From positions 309,125 through 373,124 of the forward strand of contig MEHQ01001459.1 of the NCBI GenBank assembly GCA_008828725.1: 64,000 bases of DNA. Direction: 5' to 3'. The position numbers and the translations under genes were made by a program. Position 1 is the stretch's first letter; every line of letters begins with the position of its first letter. Below the pieces are notes generated by a model. The model saw nothing but the letters and a program-made list of their open reading frames with translations. It was not told where the DNA came from and ran no database searches. Source of the stretch: Saccharina japonica. Lineage: Eukaryota; Sar; Phaeophyceae; Laminariales; Laminariaceae. Shown here piece by piece: positions 44,501 through 54,544 of the stretch.

Positions 44501-47500
44501 TCGGCCATAACCAGCTGGAGACACTTCCAGCAAACCTCTTCACTGATTTGGAACTGGTTACAAGACTGTGAGTGTCCCAAGCCCACGATGTAGCGATGTT
44601 TATGAGGGCCCTCGGTTCGTGGTAGATGTCTCGAATAATCAATGACACCGTTTTTACATACGCACAGCCTCGGTTGTCTGCGGAGAGGTTCAGGCAGAAC
44701 AAACCATTATTCGATTCCAAGAAGCGCACGAGGGGAGAATCCTAACCACATCCCTCATCGGAGGGGTGGACACCCTTCAAGGCCAGTCACAAGTGGTTGA
44801 ACAGAAATGGCACTACTCCAACTAAATCGGTGCTTTTCTGCGTCCCACGAGAAGAATAATTGGGAGGCGGTCACCGGTGGCTACATGCCACCGTCCTGCA
44901 CGTTCACTAGACGTTCACTGTGTGTAGCGCATAGGGAGGAGGGGCGATATGCATTGTGTAGACGTTTGCACGATTCACGCCCTCAAACACACCGAAACAT
45001 ACACACCCCAAGGTTAGCGAGGTGGCATCGTGCTCCTTGAGTAGTTGAAAAACACATTACAGAGGTTCAGGCAGCCCTAACCAACGGCTTCCGGAACATG
45101 CAATTCGTTTTCCACTGTCGGCTGTGCGGAATGTCAGAGAACTGGCCGACAATGGAATGACCACCATACACGTGGACGCGTTCGTGGGGTTGACGGCTGT
45201 GGAACTAGTGTGAGTACCCCGGACATGGCCCCGTCGATCTGACCATGCGATCCCAGAAGGACGGGGCGTGTTTGCGCTCCGAGTGCTACCTGCGATACAA
45301 TGTTTTCTTTTCTGTCAGCAGAGAACCCACTTCCGGCCTTGATCTACCGATTATCCATACTAATACTCCCAAATGGCATTGCCTTTTATATTGACATCAA
45401 GTATAGGCCCGTAAAACTAGCGGATACAACCACTCATATTTCCCGTGCGGAAGGCAGTCCGTCGTGAGCAGACGATGGGGATGTCCGCAGTGCAAACCGA
45501 GTGGGACTGTTCACTGACTCTCCCAATCCTACTGCGTGTGCGCGAAATGGTCTACGAGCAGGGGCACAAGCAGCGAGAGAAACACCGGGGCTGCGTACGA
45601 TCGGCCGTAGAACAACATAGTTAGTGCGGCACCAATGCAAATTGTTAAAGCATACAGCAGTAGATGGTAGACAATTCTCAAGTTGGATATACGCACGTTA
45701 GCCGAATCGCATGTGGGCCAGATCAGCCATATTGTCATGAATCCTAATTTTCGATTTCTCTCATTCGGGGAGACACAAATGGTTCGGGTGGACGATTGCA
45801 AACAGGGGCGTGTGGTTGCCGACGAAGGTCTTCACTAACAAGCGTTTTCATCCAATTCCATATGCCTCAGCGCCCTCTAAATACCTAATCGTTCCTGTAG
45901 CGAAATGAAGCGTGGACATATTTTTATATTCGCCGAGTTGTCAATAACAAGTGTGCCTTTCCCGCTTCGCCTCTCCAGCTACCTCGAAGATAACGCGCTG
46001 ACGACTCTGCCTGCCGGGGTTTTCGAGGACTTGGGATCGGGCACAGTCCTGCGGTCACTGTGAGTACATTCGCCACAAATGCCACGGCAGGGTCGACGAC
46101 TTAGTTGTTGCGCTTCTAACGTAAGACGCTTAGGACTTCACCCGATAAATGGTTTTCAAAGAAGTTTGTTTGCGCAGAACCGATAGCTATTTCCGCCCGA
46201 TAGCCCCGAAAAAAAACACCCTCTAGTTATGATATAATACTACTGTAGCCGGACGCATGCTACGATAGAGGTGCACCTTGTTGGTTTTTAGCTCGAGCTC
46301 AATCGTCGCCGGAAACAATATTTTAGAGGAACATAAAAACCCCACCAGATGAACAACTCCACGACGTGTGGTGCGCCGGTAGGGGGGGGGGCGCTTTTAA
46401 GTCCATTATTTTCAGCGGATGAGAGCCACTCCGCCGAGTGACCACCATATTTCTTCGCGTTTTTTTTTAAAGTCTTACCGCTTTACGTTTTCAAGATATG
46501 CACCACCATGGTATGCTTGCTACTCTGCGACAAAAACCTATTCCTGCGTCCAGTTTTGAGTGGGATACAGAGCCACCGGCCCGAGTGGAGTAAACGTGGT
46601 ACTGGGAATCAGGCTACCCCCCCCTCCCGCAGCACCAGTCCGGGACATGAGTCTAGTATGAACAATATTGCAACACAACATTGAAAATCCGACGATTGGG
46701 TGTTAAGGAGCCCACTAATTCGGAACAACCTTCGGCCAAAACGTGCTACCTCTATCGTAGCACGCATGGCCGGTAGGTTCTTACTTGGGGAGCTCAACCG
46801 ACCCCAGTGACAAAAGTATTGCCTCAGAAGGCAAACACTAATTGAAAAACGCCTACATGGTATACCGCGGAATAAGTGTCGATAATTGTGCCACCATAGA
46901 CACGTCTTTACATGTTGAGCAAATCAGTAGCAGACGTTGAAATTTCTACATTTGCGCCCCTCGAGGTGTGTCGCCTGCGTCCATCCGTCTCAACGCGGGG
47001 AGACCAGGTTCCCCCCGACGCTCCAACACCTCTGCAGGTGCTTCAAACGAATACATCATTTGTGCACGTGAGATAACAATCTCAAGCGTATTGGTCGTCA
47101 GCGGGAACACACGGACGGATGAGTTTGTGTGCTTGCATGGTCGTCCTAGGATAATTGCAGTGGTGAAGCCATTGATCCGTTTCGGCTAACTATCCCCGCG
47201 TAAATTTCGTGTGTGTGCGAAACCTTACGCCCTCCTCTATTATTAGGCATCTGGATGGGAATGCAGGACTTCAGTGCGTCCCCGCCGTGTAAGTAGTACA
47301 GTGTGCAAGGTGTTTCGTGACTTACTAAGAGTACTCGCGTGTTTTTGTTTCCTGTTTCTCGTTGTTTGATCTATTCTAGTGGCAAACCCATAAATCCGAT
47401 TGCTTCGGATTGGTGGAGGCACTTCGGGATTTGCTCGCCCTTGCGTGTTTCCCTGTGCGTACCATGACGTACATAAGAGGCACGCATGCATTTCAAGGCT

Positions 47501-50500
47501 GCGCTGCTTGCTCCGGCTGAAGAGCATCTGCCGTGGGCACGAGGCATAACCCAGGGGAGTGTAAGACGAGCGCTGCAATTTCATCGACCCTACGTTAAAC
47601 CCCATGTTCGCCTGCAATCCCGACCCCCTCGTCCGTGCGCGCCATCGCGTACGCAGATCTACTACTCAGATGTGGACAGACGATACAAGCGCTTACTATT
47701 TCATTGAGCCTTTGCCTGCTACTGCTGGCTTGTGCGGTGAGTATCTGCGGTGCACCGGATGGGGTGCCTGCCTCATACATTCCGTAGGCGTTGGCAGCGA
47801 CGACGGTTCATCTACAAGCCGGTGTCTGTGCCGATAAGTTGTTTAGCTCGACGATCGATTAAACCTCCCGCTCTTCTCACATGAAAGAACCCGGAGGAAT
47901 CCCCCCCACGCCGGCAGGGGTGTCTGCCTCGTTTATTCCGAAATCATTAGCGGTGATGACGGTCCATCTACAAACAATCGGGTGTCGATATGTCCTTTGG
48001 CTCGCCGACCGATGACACCACGCGCTCTTCTGAGATCAAGGACCGCGAACGCATCCCACGGCAGGGGATAGGGTTTGCCAGTTAGGGTTTGCCTTCTGAG
48101 GCAATATTTTGTCACTGGGACCGGCTGGGAAGAACTACCAGTTAGTCTGGAACATTTACTATTCATATTAAGCATTCTTTATAACTCGTCCAGAGGTGAT
48201 TTTGTCCGAGCTACGCGAAGGCACTACTTCGAAGTCGTGTTTCGGGTTGAGTAGCGAGCGTATCGTGCGAGAAGTGCAGATATATAAGGCACCGACCCTA
48301 TCCGCGAAGATATCGGTCGACGAGGCAGACTCTTATTCCTGTCTACTTCAGAGGACAGGCTGGAGGGCGGGGCCGAGAAGGAGTTGAGGCATTGTTTTGT
48401 CGATGGCTCTTAACATGGTGGACGACGGCCCGATGACCCGATGACATGATGACCCGCGATATCGTAACTTTCGATCACAGTGCCTAACGTGTTGCCTCGT
48501 GCCAAATGCAAGGTTCTGTTGACAAAAACGAAACGCCCCGTCGGTTTTCAACCAAACATCCCTGGTATATCACAGAAATGTCACCCTCTGTTTCCTGCTG
48601 AACCCGCCCATTTCCTGAACAGAATGTACACCCGCCGACGTGGTTGACTGCGAGGCGGGTACAGTTTGCTCTTCTGGGGCAGAGGGATACACCTGCGCTG
48701 GTAAGGAGGCGTTTGGGCCGGTGTTTCGGCAGTAGGGATCATATGTAGGTGACTGTGTCTCAGCTGCCCAGAGACACCCAGCCGAGCGGCGACTCTGCGA
48801 CGTGGCATTCTTTAAATTTTCGTTCTTTTTGGTTCAGCGATGTGCAAGCATCGACATGAAGTTGTGTTCTCTCTAAGGCTGTGGCCAACACATAATGTTT
48901 TTGTAGAGTTTTCAGTAAAGTGCATATCCGCTCGCACCGTGTGTCGTATTAAGCGCGGATGTGAAAGCCAGGGAAGATATACGAGTACATACGTATCATA
49001 GTGACATTAATTCGTCAAAGGTTTGTTCCAAACGTTCGCTACTGCTGCGGGCGTGGTGTAGTAGCCGATACACCACCGACGCGTGGTAATGCAAGGGCGT
49101 GTGCTACGGTAGAGGTAGCACTTTTTGGCTGGATCGGTTTCTGAACGATCGGGCTCCTTATCCCGAATTCGTCGGACTTTCATTTTCGTGACGACTATTG
49201 TTTCAGATTATACTTTGGTCATGAGATTTTTATCGTAGCACACGTCTGTCGTCAACAGCGATAGTATAAGAATATTAGTCCGAATGTCAGTTCGTTGTCA
49301 AACAAATCTTCCGTTCGGCGGAATGTAATGAAATTGTATGTCCCCCTTTACCGACGTCCTTCCATTCTTAAGGAGAACGGTATAATATCGGCACAATAAT
49401 GTGTTTGCAGAGAATAGGCATGGGTACTACGTGTAATGTTTCCGGGGCCCCGTGACACTCGCCCCTGTTTTGCCTGTCCCCCATCGTCCGCTTGCAACAT
49501 CTGTACTATGTGTTCGCAACACCTGCATCGGCGACGTCATTGTCTACACCAGTTCCAGCCGAGAAACGTGAGGCGAATATGTTGGCTCCAGCAGTTATTG
49601 TGATGTGGCGAGCTATCCCCTTCCACGTTAATCAATCCTAACCACTTGAAATCGTATATTCTCTGTATGAAACATGCTACTCTAACGAGCAAACCCAAGG
49701 TCGCTGATTTCGTGTTCCCTGCGCCCGACGTGTGGTCGTGAAAGTTTAGTGGGACAGCATTGCAACCCGCTGCTTCGGCCGATGCTCGCTAAACAGCATC
49801 GCCGGACACCTGTGTCGTTTTGTTGACATTGGAGAGGTTGCTGTGCGCCATTTAAACCAGAACGGCACGTGTAGTACGTACATCATGCGTTTCACCTCAC
49901 CGGCACGCTAGATTTCGTTAGTCGCACACGGTACCGCTCATAGTTCGCCGATCTGCTAGATTTAGCTTTGATTTCACTTTCACGTATTTATGTGTTAGGT
50001 ACCGCATGTTCATCAGGTGCACTGCAGTGGGCATGAACAAATAAAACGGACCAGCTCATCCATCGAGTGCTAATACCTTTCCTCCCCGTCCGGCCACCAC
50101 CCCGCCTGTCTGTGATATCGGCGGGTGTTATCGCTACTGACGTGCTACAGCTTGCACATCACACCCTGAGTGCGACATAACGAAGAACGAATTCTGCTGC
50201 CTGGAGAAAAACATCTGTGTAGTCGCAAACGCTGCCGGAGCTTGCGGTGAGAAAACCGAAAGCCATATTTACACATATGCACGCAATCCCTGAACGCTGG
50301 AAATATATCTATATTTTAATCAGGAAGTTCGGCCTACTTCAAGGTTGTGTTTGATTCATTTTGGGATTAATTTTCAGACCAAAGTTGCTCATGTTTTTAC
50401 ACGTCGTATCGACACGCTTTCGTGGCACAACAGTAATTTTAGCGCCGTGGTTTTTGCAAGTTGATCTTCGCGGCACCATGAAAATAGCGAGGCATGTTTT

Positions 50501-53500
50501 TTTTTGTTGCTTTGTATATATTATCTTGCGTCAGATTTGGTCACATATTCCGAATAGTACGTACAACTTCACAACTTGGGCATTAGGAACGAAAACCAAA
50601 CTGAATTTCCGACCAGTGCCAACCTATTTCAGCTTTTGTTTTTCCCATGCTTTGAAGAACCACCATACCTATTTGTTTGCCGAATTATATAAAAGCAAGA
50701 GGTGCATCATTTCGAAGTGGAAATGTTTCGCCCGTCCCTGGATCCCCCTGGAACACCCTGGCATTTTGGGCATGTCAATACTATCATAATATTTGCTATT
50801 CGACAGTGCGTAACATGGACGAGACCCAACGTAGGCCCGTCCCCTCGTAAGCACTCCGAAACAAGAAAAGCACGGAAATAAAACAAGCATATACTCTGCA
50901 CAAAATCCACTCCTCTTTGCACATACCTACTTCTGCCTTCCACGTGTGTCTACTCCGGTTGCCGTGCTTACTCCTTTCTTGTAACAATGTACTTCTATTG
51001 TTTAGTGTAAATCCTACGTCGTGAGTCTGTCCTCCGCTCTCCCCCCCCCCTACACATTGTTCATCAACCAACTCAAGGAAGTGTTTACAGTGTACTATAT
51101 CTGGAAGGTGATCATATTGTTACGTGGCGCGGGATAGAGGAAACAAGCTCTCCGCTTGAGATACCCCCGAGGATGTGAAGATGGGTTTGGACAAGACCAG
51201 GGAAAGCGACAACACATAAACAAGTTGACATAAAATATCTATGTACCAGACATGCAACCCGAGCACAAAACAACACTACGGAAAGCTTGCGGAGATGACT
51301 ATGTAATTGATCGAACGTTTTTCCGTGTGGCCCCCGAATAAATACTGCTTGGTTAATGTACCTGTCCAACATCTTGCATGGCGTTAAACCTATCGCCACT
51401 CCAAACCTCCGTGGGTTCGAAAGGCACTATTACTACTATATAACCAAGGTTGCCCGGAACTGGTTTTGGTCAACACGCCATACGTAGCAAAAATAGTCAG
51501 CAAAGGTGAACACATTTGAGGCGCTATGAGCACAGGACATTTTAGGATAAAACAACTTTCGTTTTCTTGTGGTCTCCCATTTGTTTATCACTCGGTTTGG
51601 AGACCCCCCCCTGTCCGCTCAATAGTCTTGTAATCTCAACGCTTGGGTTTTGCAGGTTTCCGTTCTGACCATATCTCATGTCGACCTTGGACGAAAGTCT
51701 GTTCCGGGCGCCTTCGGTAGAACACACAAGATAACACAACACGTCACACGCTTGTATTATCGAAAGCTAAAAGGAGTGCAATCACAAAGCGTTGCGTCCA
51801 TGGGCATACCTCGACGAGTTCTTTCCAAAGCAACCACTGTTACTGCGCGTACCTCTCTTGCTCTGCAAACAAACGCCCCCGGAACCGAACTTGTATCCCC
51901 CACGACTGCCGAATGAAATAGCCGCTCCCATGACACATAATGGATTTATTGCTGGGCACCACAAACACCAGAGGAGAGTAAAATAGACAGTATCATGTTT
52001 TCGAGGGCCTACGGCTGGTACTATCAAATAGTGGCGAAATATATGCCCCGACGACCATCCACAGACCTTCGAAAAGGTCCACGCCGTGGTGTAGGGAGGG
52101 ACGATTTGTTGGGAGCGATGCTCTTTTGGCGGTTATCAATCCGTCCCGGGAGAGTTCCATGACATGTCGTGACAGATTTCACGGAAAATGTGATTTTACG
52201 ATCAAACCTTGACAGTCAGTGTTTTTTGTCGTGTCGGCAGAGCTGAGACGCGTTTTCAGACAGGGATATATATATATTCCCAACGTTTTCTGGGTAAACA
52301 AGGTTCTGAGTGTCGGTGATCTTCCACCCAAAATCTTCGATTTCACATTCTGGTTTTGCTAAACGACTTGTTCGTACGTACACTTTTGGCCATGGGATTA
52401 TTTGTCATCGTGTTGCACTCTCAGTTCCATTTTTTTTATATATTTTTCTTTACTTACTATTCGTACAGTGCTCCTCGAAAGAGGGAGGTCAGAGAAATGG
52501 TGCATCTCTATATACCTCAGTGTGTGTGTGTCGAAAACGTTTCGTATAGTCGGGCCCAGATATTCCTGGCGGGGATGGTCACACGTTTCCTATCCCTTCC
52601 TAATGCAGACCAAACCTCGAAACGGACCGGGAACGAACACGTGGTAGGACTATGAGTGGAGAGGAAATATTTCGGCCAACAAGCGACAGCGCATGGGCTC
52701 CCATTTGACTACGTGCAGCAATCGGAACGTGTCGCGGCTCCCATAACAACAGTTCCGACTGCCCCACCCTCCTACCGCCTCCCGCCTCCACCCCCGCCTG
52801 CCCCAAGGTGACCCACACATGACGGGCTTCCGCGGCCAAAAGTTCGACTTTGTGGGCGAAGACAATAAGTGGTACGCTGTCGTCTCGGATCTCCCGTGGA
52901 TACACGTCAACATGCGCATCACTTCACCCGTGCCTTCCATGCCCGAGATCACCTACATCACCGGACTCTCAGTCATGACCACGGACGATGACGGCATGGA
53001 TCACACCATCGTCATCTCGGTGATCGATCCGCACAGCCTGGAGAGCTCCTGCCCGGTCGGGCTATCTCCTTGTCTCGCCGACGGTGCCCTGCACGTGGTA
53101 GCCAACGGCGAGGAGGTTCTATTCGCACCCGGCGAGGTTATGCTGGCGCCAGGTGTTGCGATCGCTGCGGTAAACCTCCCAGGGGCCTGCAGGAGCTTTG
53201 GGTTCGAGAAGTACTGGGAGAAGAAGAAGCTGGAGATGCGTGCTCAGTCCGAGCGGAGGCTCGGCATGGGTAACACCATGCAGGACATGTCTGACTGGAT
53301 TCTCTCCGACCCCACCGCTACCAACATGGTGGAGTGTACCGAATATGTAGCTGGCGCCACGGCAGAGGGTGAGACCGGACTGTTCGCCGAACAGTCTGAG
53401 CATGTGTCCTTCCAGATCATGACCCCGACGGCAACAATTCGTTTGAGCCACGGCAGGCTGCACCAGCTCCCCATGCGCGACCCCACGGACACGTTTGACC

Positions 53501-54544
53501 TCCCGGACCACGTCACCTGGCAAATGAACTTGGCTATCGACCACAGCGACCTGAGCATCGACGCTACCGGCATCCTCGGCGAGACCCTTGTGCCCACTGT
53601 CGGCTACAACGGCGTCCCCATCATGCAGGGCATGGACTGCATCCGCGGCACGCAGGAAGACTGTGAGTATACCGCACTTATGATGTGTGGAGAGTGTGGG
53701 AAAACACTTGGCGCCCGTATGCACGACAACGATACAGTCGCGACGGAGTCATCCGGGTACGAAAATACGGAACGTTCGATGTATATATCCGTAAGTCTGT
53801 ACCCCTTCCGATGTCAGAGAATTTGTGCAACAGGAGGACGTTTGAGGAAGTGACCACTTTTTTTTCGATACAGGATACCATCCATATACTATTGGCACCA
53901 TAGGAGCGGTGCGCACACAGTATTTTCTGAGGTTCATTACTAGAGTGTATCTATGGACCACCCACGAACGGCTTCTAAGAGCGTGATGTGTAATCTTAAC
54001 CCGACTAGCAATTCCATGCCCTAGGTATGATTCGAAAAATATTTTTACATCATGCAAACGCTATAAGCGGGAGTTCTTCACTAAAAGCGCCCCGCGTCAG
54101 AACTTGTTTTCACGAAGCCTAACTGTGTTTTAAGGCTAGCGCTGTCGTAGTCCGCGTCACACCTTCTACAACTTGCTCCAACCAATGATGGCTAATATTT
54201 ACCGGTTTTTTGTTCTCATGGAGTTGCTGCAGCGGGCATGTTATGCCCTACCAAGAAAGTTCGGATGGGCTATAACCCCTGACACGAATGTCGTCCTACA
54301 CCGCAGTATATATGTCCGTATGTCTTTCCTCCCGTTTGTAGGGCATTGAACCCTTCATTTTGTAAGCTATTCACGTGCCGAGAGTCACATGTAGCACAAA
54401 GCTATCCCCATACTAACTGTTTCCCACTGCTTGTGTACCGTGCTCTTGCGCTAACCCGGTACCCCTCCGTGTGTGTCGTATACACCAGACGCCGTCAAGG
54501 GCCCCCTGGACATCGAATTTACTCAGGACCAGCTTCACGAATAG
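35491..54544 (+). CDS. Gene B: secreted LRR / Cys-rich / GDPH (vWD or root-cap-like) protein, complete 15-exon model
   Basis: I assign exons 35491-35554, 36483-36534, 37295-37384, 39602-39673, 41307-41381, 42587-42658, 44497-44568, 45138-45209, 45979-46059, 47247-47288, 47657-47736, 48623-48700, 50151-50246, 52808-53662 and 54489-54544. Their sum is 1857 nt, divisible by three, giving a 618-residue protein with one terminal stop, and every junction phase agrees. The order is signal peptide, Cys-bearing N-cap, six LRR units, LRR C-cap, three Cys-rich modules, a large domain opening GDPHMTGF, and a short tail ending QLHE. There is no membrane segment after the signal peptide, so secretion is expected. 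The nine exons from 45138 on are supported by conservation in gene A; the 5' exons rest on phase, splice sites and LRR pattern alone. The ligand and role are unknown; recognition or cell-wall/matrix binding is inferred from LRR content. Introns run from 368 to 2561 nt. A further linker exon near 49.5 kb is possible. Confidence 0.8.
36483..36534 (+). CDS. Gene B exon 2: N-cap with two Cys
   Basis: The 52-nt exon lies between ggttcag and gtgagt, phase 1 in and 2 out, encoding RNACLTAERCAAGTTQ. It is the only candidate linking the phase-1 signal exon to the phase-2 LRR cassettes. Confidence 0.6.
37295..37384 (+). CDS. Gene B exon 3: N-cap, two more Cys
   Basis: The 90-nt phase 2-2 exon encodes NNCGLADEDFPDIQDCFDL and AGRAAINY, with donor gtaagt. 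Together with exon 2 it gives four cysteines before the first LRR, like an LRR N-terminal cap. The acceptor (gacaaaag) is weak. Confidence 0.55.
39079..39195 (+). repeat. Repeat carrying telomere-like units, copy 2
   Basis: GAGCTAGGAAGCACTTCC and ACCCAACCCAACCCCCAACC match 27676-27800. It sits in gene B intron 37385-39601. Confidence 0.7.
39602..39673 (+). CDS. Gene B LRR exon 1 (72 nt, phase 2-2)
   Basis: Acceptor ctgcag and donor gtgagt bound a unit with core SGNAFTTLPSDLFQSMVALE, a canonical LRR. Confidence 0.82.
41307..41381 (+). CDS. Gene B LRR exon 2 (75 nt, diverged)
   Basis: Acceptor cgttag and donor gtgagc bound a phase 2-2 exon encoding FLTGSSIANIDVATFQPSA and PVLQR, an LRR-like unit of 25 residues with a weak consensus. 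It fits in frame between its neighbours. Confidence 0.6.
42587..42658 (+). CDS. Gene B LRR exon 3 (72 nt, phase 2-2)
   Basis: Core DKNALTTIPAGLFDNMPSLD, acceptor ctgcag, donor gtgagt. It is very close to the LRR consensus. Confidence 0.85.
43160..43420. repeat. MITE of the GTGCTACGATAGAGG family in gene B intron
   Basis: CATGCTACGATATAGGTGCAC begins it. The inside has GAAAGTCCGACGAATTTGGG and AGGAGCCCGATCGTTCAGA, matching 49099-49244 in inverted order. The right end is uncertain. Confidence 0.55.
44497..44568 (+). CDS. Gene B LRR exon 4 (72 nt, phase 2-2)
   Basis: Core GHNQLETLPANLFTDLELVT, acceptor actaag, donor gtgagt. Confidence 0.85.
45138..45209 (+). CDS. Gene B LRR exon 5 (72 nt, phase 2-2)
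   Basis: Core DNGMTTIHVDAFVGLTAVEL, acceptor gtcag, donor gtgagta. The counterpart is gene A 1795-1866. Confidence 0.87.
45979..46059 (+). CDS. Gene B LRR exon 6, 81-nt variant
   Basis: Core EDNALTTLPAGVFEDLGSGT, acceptor ctccag, donor gtgagt. It shares the 27-residue length with gene A 2669-2749. Confidence 0.9.
46254..46769. mobile_element. MITE of about 516 bp in gene B intron
   Basis: The ends GCTACGATAGAGG and CCTCTATCGTAGC are exact inverted repeats, with partial match beyond. It accounts for much of the 891-nt excess of this intron over gene A's. No transposase frame. Confidence 0.7.
47247..47288 (+). CDS. Gene B LRR C-cap exon
   Basis: HLDGNAGLQCVPA, phase 2-2, 42 nt, acceptor attag, donor gtaagt. 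It pairs with gene A 3046-3087. Confidence 0.87.
47657..47736 (+). CDS. Gene B phase-switch exon (2 to 1)
   Basis: The 80-nt exon ends YYFIEPLPATAGLC plus a split Gly. It pairs with gene A 3428-3507. Confidence 0.75.
48623..48700 (+). CDS. Gene B small Cys-rich exon 1
   Basis: CTPADVVDCEAGTVCSSG followed by EGYTC, 78 nt, phase 1-1, after acceptor gaacag. It pairs with gene A 4240-4317. Confidence 0.86.
49099..49244. mobile_element. Short MITE (about 146 bp) in gene B intron
   Basis: It starts GTGTGCTACGGTAGAGGTAG and ends TATCGTAGCACAC; the outer 12-13 bp are inverted repeats. The core (TTTCTGAACGATCGGGCTCC, ATTCGTCGGACTTTCATT) is shared with 43160 and 23830. It is absent from gene A. Confidence 0.7.
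50151..50246 (+). CDS. Gene B small Cys-rich exon 2
   Basis: ACTSHPECDITKNEFCCLEK followed by NICVV and AAGAC, 96 nt, phase 1-1, after gctacag. It pairs with gene A 6592-6693, minus two codons. Confidence 0.88.
52808..53662 (+). CDS. Gene B GDPH domain exon (855 nt): vWD / root-cap-like
   Basis: It opens GDPHMTGFRGQKFDFVG and ends RGTQED before donor gtgagt. Its length equals the gene A exon with no indel, and about 35 of some 282 residues differ by eye. The block from AECTEYVAG-like residues to DHVTWQMN is almost unchanged between copies, suggesting the functional centre. The open frame running to 53853 after the donor is intron read-through. The family call (vWD or root cap) is by motif only and would need a profile search. 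Confidence 0.9.
54489..54544 (+). CDS. Gene B terminal exon
   Basis: YAVKGPLDIEFTQDQLHE and then TAG, after acceptor accag. It pairs with gene A 12152-12207; the stop position is conserved although the stop codon differs. Confidence 0.86.

Noticed and set aside
53663..53853. Extension of the gene B GDPH frame past 53662
   Set aside because: Read-through into the intron; the donor gtgagt is conserved in both copies and the tail sequences are unrelated.
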